Shown here piece by piece: positions 5,197 through 8,012 of a stretch of DNA of 8,012 bases. The DNA lies in assembly GCA_031274005.1 (NCBI GenBank), contig JAISQU010000104.1:1-8012 (forward strand), in the 5' to 3' direction. A model generated the notes under the pieces. That model saw only the letters and a list, made by a program, of their open reading frames with translations, made no database searches and was not told where the DNA came from. The position numbers and the translations under genes were made by a program. The DNA is from Spirochaetales bacterium (GTDB lineage: Bacteria > Spirochaetota > Spirochaetia > DTKZ01). Each line of letters begins with the position of its first letter. Within the stretch, counting starts at the first letter, position 1.

Positions 5197-6345
5197 ATGA
5201 ACAGAAAATCTTTTATATGCGCGGCGGCCTGCCTCTTGGTGGCGTCAGCCGTCCTCTCGGCGCAGGAGAAGGCGCGGCTTACGATACGGCTGGATCAGAT
5301 TATTTCGCGGGATTTTCCCGACATAACGGCCTACGCCGCTGTCGAAAACGACAAGGGCGATCCTGTCGCGGGTCTTTCGCCGGGGCTGTTCAAATTCCGC
5401 GTTGATTCCCTTGAGGCAGAAGGGGAGGCGAACATAGCGCCTTTTTCCATGCGCGAGGAACCTATCGATTATTCCATACTCTTTTCGGCCGGCGGCGTTA
5501 TGGAGGGCGAGCCGCTGGAGCTTCAGAAAACGGCTATCCTTCGGTTTATTGACGGACTGAAGGATGAGGATACGCTGTCTGTGTACACGATAGGGGAGGA
5601 TGCCGCGGCTCTCTTTGAGGAACAAAAAAAAGCGGATGTGGACACCGCTCTTGTGGGCGGCGCGCCCGTAACCCTGGGCCAGCCGCGGCTCTATGATTCG
5701 CTTATTACGGTATTACGCCGCGCCGCGCGCAGAACAACGCGGCGTAAGGCTCTTATCGTTATTTCAGACGGCCGCGATCAGGGAAGCCGCTTCAGCAAGG
5801 AACAACTGGACGCGGTGCTGAGCGAATCTGAGCTGCCTGTGTACGCGGCCGGTATACGGGTGCTCAATACGCAGAGTCTTTCAGTTTTGAATGAAACGGC
5901 CGACAGGTCAGGCGGCGCTTATATCTACGCGCGCAGCCTGAAAGACATTCCCGACAGCCTGAATAAAATTCACCGCGCGATTACCCAGTGCTATGTTATC
6001 GCTCTGGAGGTGAAGGGTCTGGCTGCGGACGACCTCCCCCATACCCTGGAGCTCACCATCAACGAGAGGGACGCCCAGGGCAAGGGGTCAAAGACATTTA
6101 CCGCGGTAAAAAACCCTCTTCCCCGATGGGTCAAATGGGCGGCGGCCGGCGGGGCTTTAATGTTTATCGTATGTATTATCGTACTGCATATCGTATTTCG
6201 TATACGAAAAAGAAAGCGCATGGGCATAACCCGCCGCCGCTGCCCCGTCTGCAAACGCAGGATGAAAGACTCCTGGGACGAGTGCCCCTTCTGCAAATAT
6301 CTTCCACCCAAAAAACGTAAATCAAAGGAGGTGAAAAATGGCTGA
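5197..6345 (+). CDS. Exported VWA protein with membrane helix and cytoplasmic zinc ribbon
   Basis: This 382-aa protein has four parts. Residues 1-22 are a signal peptide (basic MNRK, hydrophobic core, cleavage expected after LSA before Q23). About 25-300 lies outside the cytoplasm and includes a von Willebrand A-like domain: IDYSILFSAGGVM (strand 1), a helix before DEDTLSVYTIGEDAA, PRLYDSLITVLRRAARR, and KALIVISDGRDQG. Residues about 314-334 are a transmembrane helix followed by the stop-transfer run RIRKRKR. Residues 349-366 form a zinc ribbon, C349-x2-C352 and C363-x2-C366, ending in a Lys-rich tail. The MIDAS motif DxSxS is degraded (S97, G99, V101 at the key places), although S190-D191-G192 is kept, so metal-dependent binding is unlikely. 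Predicted topology is type I: domain out, zinc ribbon in. It could anchor the CIS or pass a surface signal inward. It overlaps the sheath gene by eight bases. Confidence 0.85.
   Translation: MNRKSFICAAACLLVASAVLSAQEKARLTIRLDQIISRDFPDITAYAAVENDKGDPVAGLSPGLFKFRVDSLEAEGEANIAPFSMREEPIDYSILFSAGGVMEGEPLELQKTAILRFIDGLKDEDTLSVYTIGEDAAALFEEQKKADVDTALVGGAPVTLGQPRLYDSLITVLRRAARRTTRRKALIVISDGRDQGSRFSKEQLDAVLSESELPVYAAGIRVLNTQSLSVLNETADRSGGAYIYARSLKDIPDSLNKIHRAITQCYVIALEVKGLAADDLPHTLELTINERDAQGKGSKTFTAVKNPLPRWVKWAAAGGALMFIVCIIVLHIVFRIRKRKRMGITRRRCPVCKRRMKDSWDECPFCKYLPPKKRKSKEVKNG
6324..6333 (+). promoter_or_regulatory. Very strong ribosome binding site of the sheath gene
   Basis: AAAGGAGGTG, a near-perfect anti-16S match, lies four bases before ATG 6338 and inside the end of the VWA gene. 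It is the best Shine-Dalgarno in the window, which fits the need for many sheath copies per particle. Confidence 0.75.
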
Positions 6346-7882
6346 ACCCGCCGCGCCCGGCGTGTATGTGGAGGAGCAAAAATACGCCCTGAGTTCCCTG
6401 CGCATGGATACGCGGTGCCTGACAGGCTTTGTGGGTATCGCCGAGAGGGGGCCTTTGCATGAACCTGTTTTAATCGAAAGCTGGGACGCGTACGCCGCTG
6501 TTTTCGGCGGTTTCGACACCCCCGGCAGCCTGCCCCTTTCCGTATACAGCTTCTTCAAATGCGGCGGCAGCCGCTGCCTCATTGTGCGGGCTGCAAACCA
6601 AGAGGCGGCCCGCCGCGCGCGGCTTAGCGCCGTATGCTGCGGCGGCGGAGAGCTTGCGTTCAGGGCAAAATCTCCCGGGGTCTGGGGCAATCACATCAGC
6701 GCGCGTATCTGGCATGAAGGCCCGCGTTCAGGCGGCCCGCGCGCGGAGGCGTTTTCCCTAAGTCTTTCCTGCAAACGCAAAACAGAAACCTATCTTAATC
6801 TTTCCCTTGACCCTGCGTCCGGCCGCTGGTTTGTTCCGTATATAAACAGCCGTTCGCGGTTCTGCTGCGTAGAGAATGACGGCGCGAAAGGACTTCCCAA
6901 AGAATGTTTTGAGATTCGGGCGCAGGGCGGCGCGGACGGTATAGCGGAAATGTCCGCGGGAGATTTTATCGGCTTCTACAAAGGCCCCGGCGACTACCGC
7001 GGTCTGGGCGCGCTTGAGTGCCGCGATGATGTGGCTCTTGTGGCCTGCCCGGACGCCGCCTGGCTTCTCATGCAGGCGGGCGGGAGCGGGGAAGAAAAAG
7101 AAGAGGCTTTTTTTGCGGTGCAGGCCGCCATGGTCAGCCAGGCGGAAAGGTTTCCCGGCCGCTTCGCGGTTCTGGACACTCCTCCCCGCTGTGAAACCGG
7201 CGAGGCCATTCTCTGGGCGCGCAGGTTCGCTACGGCCGCTGCGGCCCTGTACTATCCGGCGATAGACGCGCTGGATCCGCTTGACGCCGGCGGCGCGAAA
7301 ACGGTTCGCATTCCGCCTTCGGGGGCCGTATGCGGCTGTATCGCGGCGACCGATTCAGGCAGGGGAATATATCACGCGCCGGCAAATGTTACGGTGCAGG
7401 GCGCGGCTTCTCTTGCGAAGCGCCCCAGCGCCGCGGAGCAGGAACTTTTGTACGCGGCCGGGGTCAATGTTTTGAAATATTTTCCCGGCGCGGGCATTAA
7501 AATCTGGGGCGCGCGGACGCTTTGCGCGGAACCGGCCTGGCGCTATATCAACGTGCGGCGCACCTTTACCAGTATTTCGCAGGGCATCAAAAAGGGGACG
7601 CATTGGGCTGTTTTTGAACCAAACACCAGAGAGCTGCGCAAGCGCCTTGTGCGCCAGGTGTCGGGGTTCCTTCTGGAGTTATGGATGGAAGGCTGCCTCG
7701 CGGGTACAACGCCCGAGCAGGCTTTCTTTGTCCGCTGTGACGAAGAGCTCAACCCCCAGGAGAATATCGACAGGGGAATTCTGGCCTTCGAAGCCGGGGT
7801 GGCTATTACGCGGCCGGCGGAGTTTTTTAGAATTTTCATCACTGCGGAAAAGGAGGGCGCGAGCGTTTACGCGGAAGACTAA
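6338..7882 (+). CDS. Contractile tail sheath protein
   Basis: This 514-aa protein forms the outer sheath that contracts and drives the inner tube. The N-terminus has the standard sheath opening PGVYVEE (residues 7-13) and a strand-turn block TGFVGIAERGP with PVLIESWDAYAAVFGG. The core carries RGIYHAPANVTVQGA (342-356), the form seen in phage_tail_sheath (PF04984) proteins. The C-terminal domain (about 367-514) has EQELLYAAGVNVLKYF, IKIWGARTL, WRYINVRRTFTSISQGIKKGT and WAVFEPNT, and ends with the strand FFRIFITAEKEG used in the intersubunit handshake. The region about 105-300 is variable, as usual for the surface-exposed part. Length is within the range of sheaths in injection systems. It lies last in the visible operon, and the tube gene that commonly follows is not within the next 130 bases. 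Only one sheath gene is seen, whereas Afp and PVC loci carry several. Confidence 0.93.
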   Translation: MAEPAAPGVYVEEQKYALSSLRMDTRCLTGFVGIAERGPLHEPVLIESWDAYAAVFGGFDTPGSLPLSVYSFFKCGGSRCLIVRAANQEAARRARLSAVCCGGGELAFRAKSPGVWGNHISARIWHEGPRSGGPRAEAFSLSLSCKRKTETYLNLSLDPASGRWFVPYINSRSRFCCVENDGAKGLPKECFEIRAQGGADGIAEMSAGDFIGFYKGPGDYRGLGALECRDDVALVACPDAAWLLMQAGGSGEEKEEAFFAVQAAMVSQAERFPGRFAVLDTPPRCETGEAILWARRFATAAAALYYPAIDALDPLDAGGAKTVRIPPSGAVCGCIAATDSGRGIYHAPANVTVQGAASLAKRPSAAEQELLYAAGVNVLKYFPGAGIKIWGARTLCAEPAWRYINVRRTFTSISQGIKKGTHWAVFEPNTRELRKRLVRQVSGFLLELWMEGCLAGTTPEQAFFVRCDEELNPQENIDRGILAFEAGVAITRPAEFFRIFITAEKEGASVYAED

Positions 7883-7883
7883 G

Positions 7884-7915
7884 AGCCTGTTTAATATCTT
7901 GCCCCCCCCCAGGCT
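7884..7915. repeat. Inverted repeat AGCCTG/CAGGCT enclosing a C9 run
   Basis: AGCCTG (7884-7889) and CAGGCT (7910-7915) are perfect 6-bp complements 20 bases apart. The second arm begins with the last C of a nine-C run (7902-7910), which reads as poly-G on the - strand. No T tract follows, so it is not a typical terminator. The sequence AGGCTGTCCGAAAA just after it resembles the look of insertion-sequence ends, but no transposase is present to confirm that. Confidence 0.4.
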
Positions 7916-7920
7916 GTCCG

Positions 7921-7946
7921 AAAACTAGAAAAGCATAGTCTTTTTT
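7921..7946 (+). terminator. Weak terminator candidate after the sheath gene
   Basis: A stem ACTA/TAGT (7924-7927 with 7936-7939), extendable by two A-T pairs across a mismatch, precedes a run of six T residues (7941-7946). The stem is short and AT-rich, so termination would be inefficient. It is the only hairpin plus T tract found after the sheath gene. Confidence 0.3.
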
Positions 7947-7952
7947 CGTATA

Positions 7953-7995
7953 TTTATGCAGTCAAACGCGAGATTCTCGTCATATTCTGCATAAA
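7953..7995. repeat. 9-bp inverted repeat TTTATGCAG/CTGCATAAA with nested hairpin
   Basis: TTTATGCAG (7953-7961) and CTGCATAAA (7987-7995) are perfect reverse complements separated by 25 bases. The spacer contains a smaller hairpin, CGAG-ATT-CTCG (7969-7979). The nested arrangement could form a cruciform or a structured RNA, or serve as a paired protein-binding site upstream of a gene beyond the window. Confidence 0.5.
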
Positions 7996-8012
7996 AATTC
8001 TATCAACTGGTA

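Larger units (their letters stand above)
7883..8012. other. AT-rich non-coding stretch after the sheath gene
   Basis: No gene is supported. The longest short frame, ATG 7956 with 12 codons, lacks a Shine-Dalgarno sequence. Base composition shifts from G+C-rich coding sequence to clearly AT-rich after about 7918. The stretch holds a C9 run, two inverted repeats and a weak hairpin with a T6 tract, described separately. It could be the operon end, a promoter region for a gene beyond the window, or the edge of a mobile element. Confidence 0.5.

Noticed and set aside
1195..7882. Ordinary contractile prophage rather than an injection system
   Set aside because: No head, portal, terminase, lysis or integrase genes are present, and zinc-ribbon FHA and VWA genes sit among the tail genes. 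The short window means a prophage cannot be wholly excluded.
1..8012. CRISPR array, tRNA or rRNA genes
   Set aside because: No regularly spaced repeats, cloverleaf-like segments or rRNA-like stretches were seen while reading the window.

Overview
The window looks like part of a bacterial chromosome, G+C-rich over most of its length, with compact genes all on the + strand. It holds one housekeeping-type radical SAM gene, then an eight-gene cluster for a contractile injection system (CIS, a phage-tail-like device of the eCIS/Afp/PVC/R-pyocin kind). The organism cannot be named from the sequence. A Gram-negative host is likely, because one protein has an export signal followed by a large non-cytoplasmic domain. 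A gut spirochaete (Treponema-like) is a weak guess, based on the style of the zinc-ribbon FHA and VWA proteins. Other anaerobic lineages are possible.

Layout. Positions 1-170 hold no confident gene. They contain a strong GAA-loop hairpin and possibly the last codons of an upstream gene. Positions 189-1085 (or from a GTG at 171) encode a YhcC/TIGR01212-family radical SAM protein, closed by an intrinsic terminator at 1091-1119. A plausible sigma70-type promoter (1139-1168) then starts the CIS operon. Its order is: gpV/gp5-like spike (1195-1827); small DUF2997-like protein (1839-2048); tail-assembly-chaperone-like protein with a CPxC knuckle (2045-2458); gpI/TIGR02242-like baseplate protein (2455-3279); 506-aa CIS-associated protein of unknown role (3294-4814); zinc-ribbon FHA protein (4823-5188); exported VWA protein with a C-terminal membrane helix and cytoplasmic zinc ribbon (5197-6345); tail sheath (6338-7882). 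Four junctions overlap or nearly abut (GTGA at 2045, ATGA at 2455, an 8-base overlap at 6338, an 8-base gap at 4815) and most genes have clear ribosome binding sites, so co-translation of one message is likely.

How it works together. Spike, gpI-like protein and sheath are structural parts of a contractile tail, and the chaperone-like protein probably helps assembly. The FHA protein and the membrane VWA protein are the unusual part. They share a zinc-ribbon signature (M..SW..CP.C), and both have lost canonical ligand residues (the FHA Arg and Ser, and the VWA DxSxS metal motif). I infer that they form an adaptor pair placing or gating the CIS at the inner membrane, rather than classical phosphopeptide or metal-dependent binders.

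The tube, gp25-like wedge, gpJ-like plate, tape measure, AAA+ ATPase and effectors are not in the window. After the sheath the sequence turns AT-rich and non-coding, with a C9 tract and two inverted repeats, so the locus may be split or bounded there.
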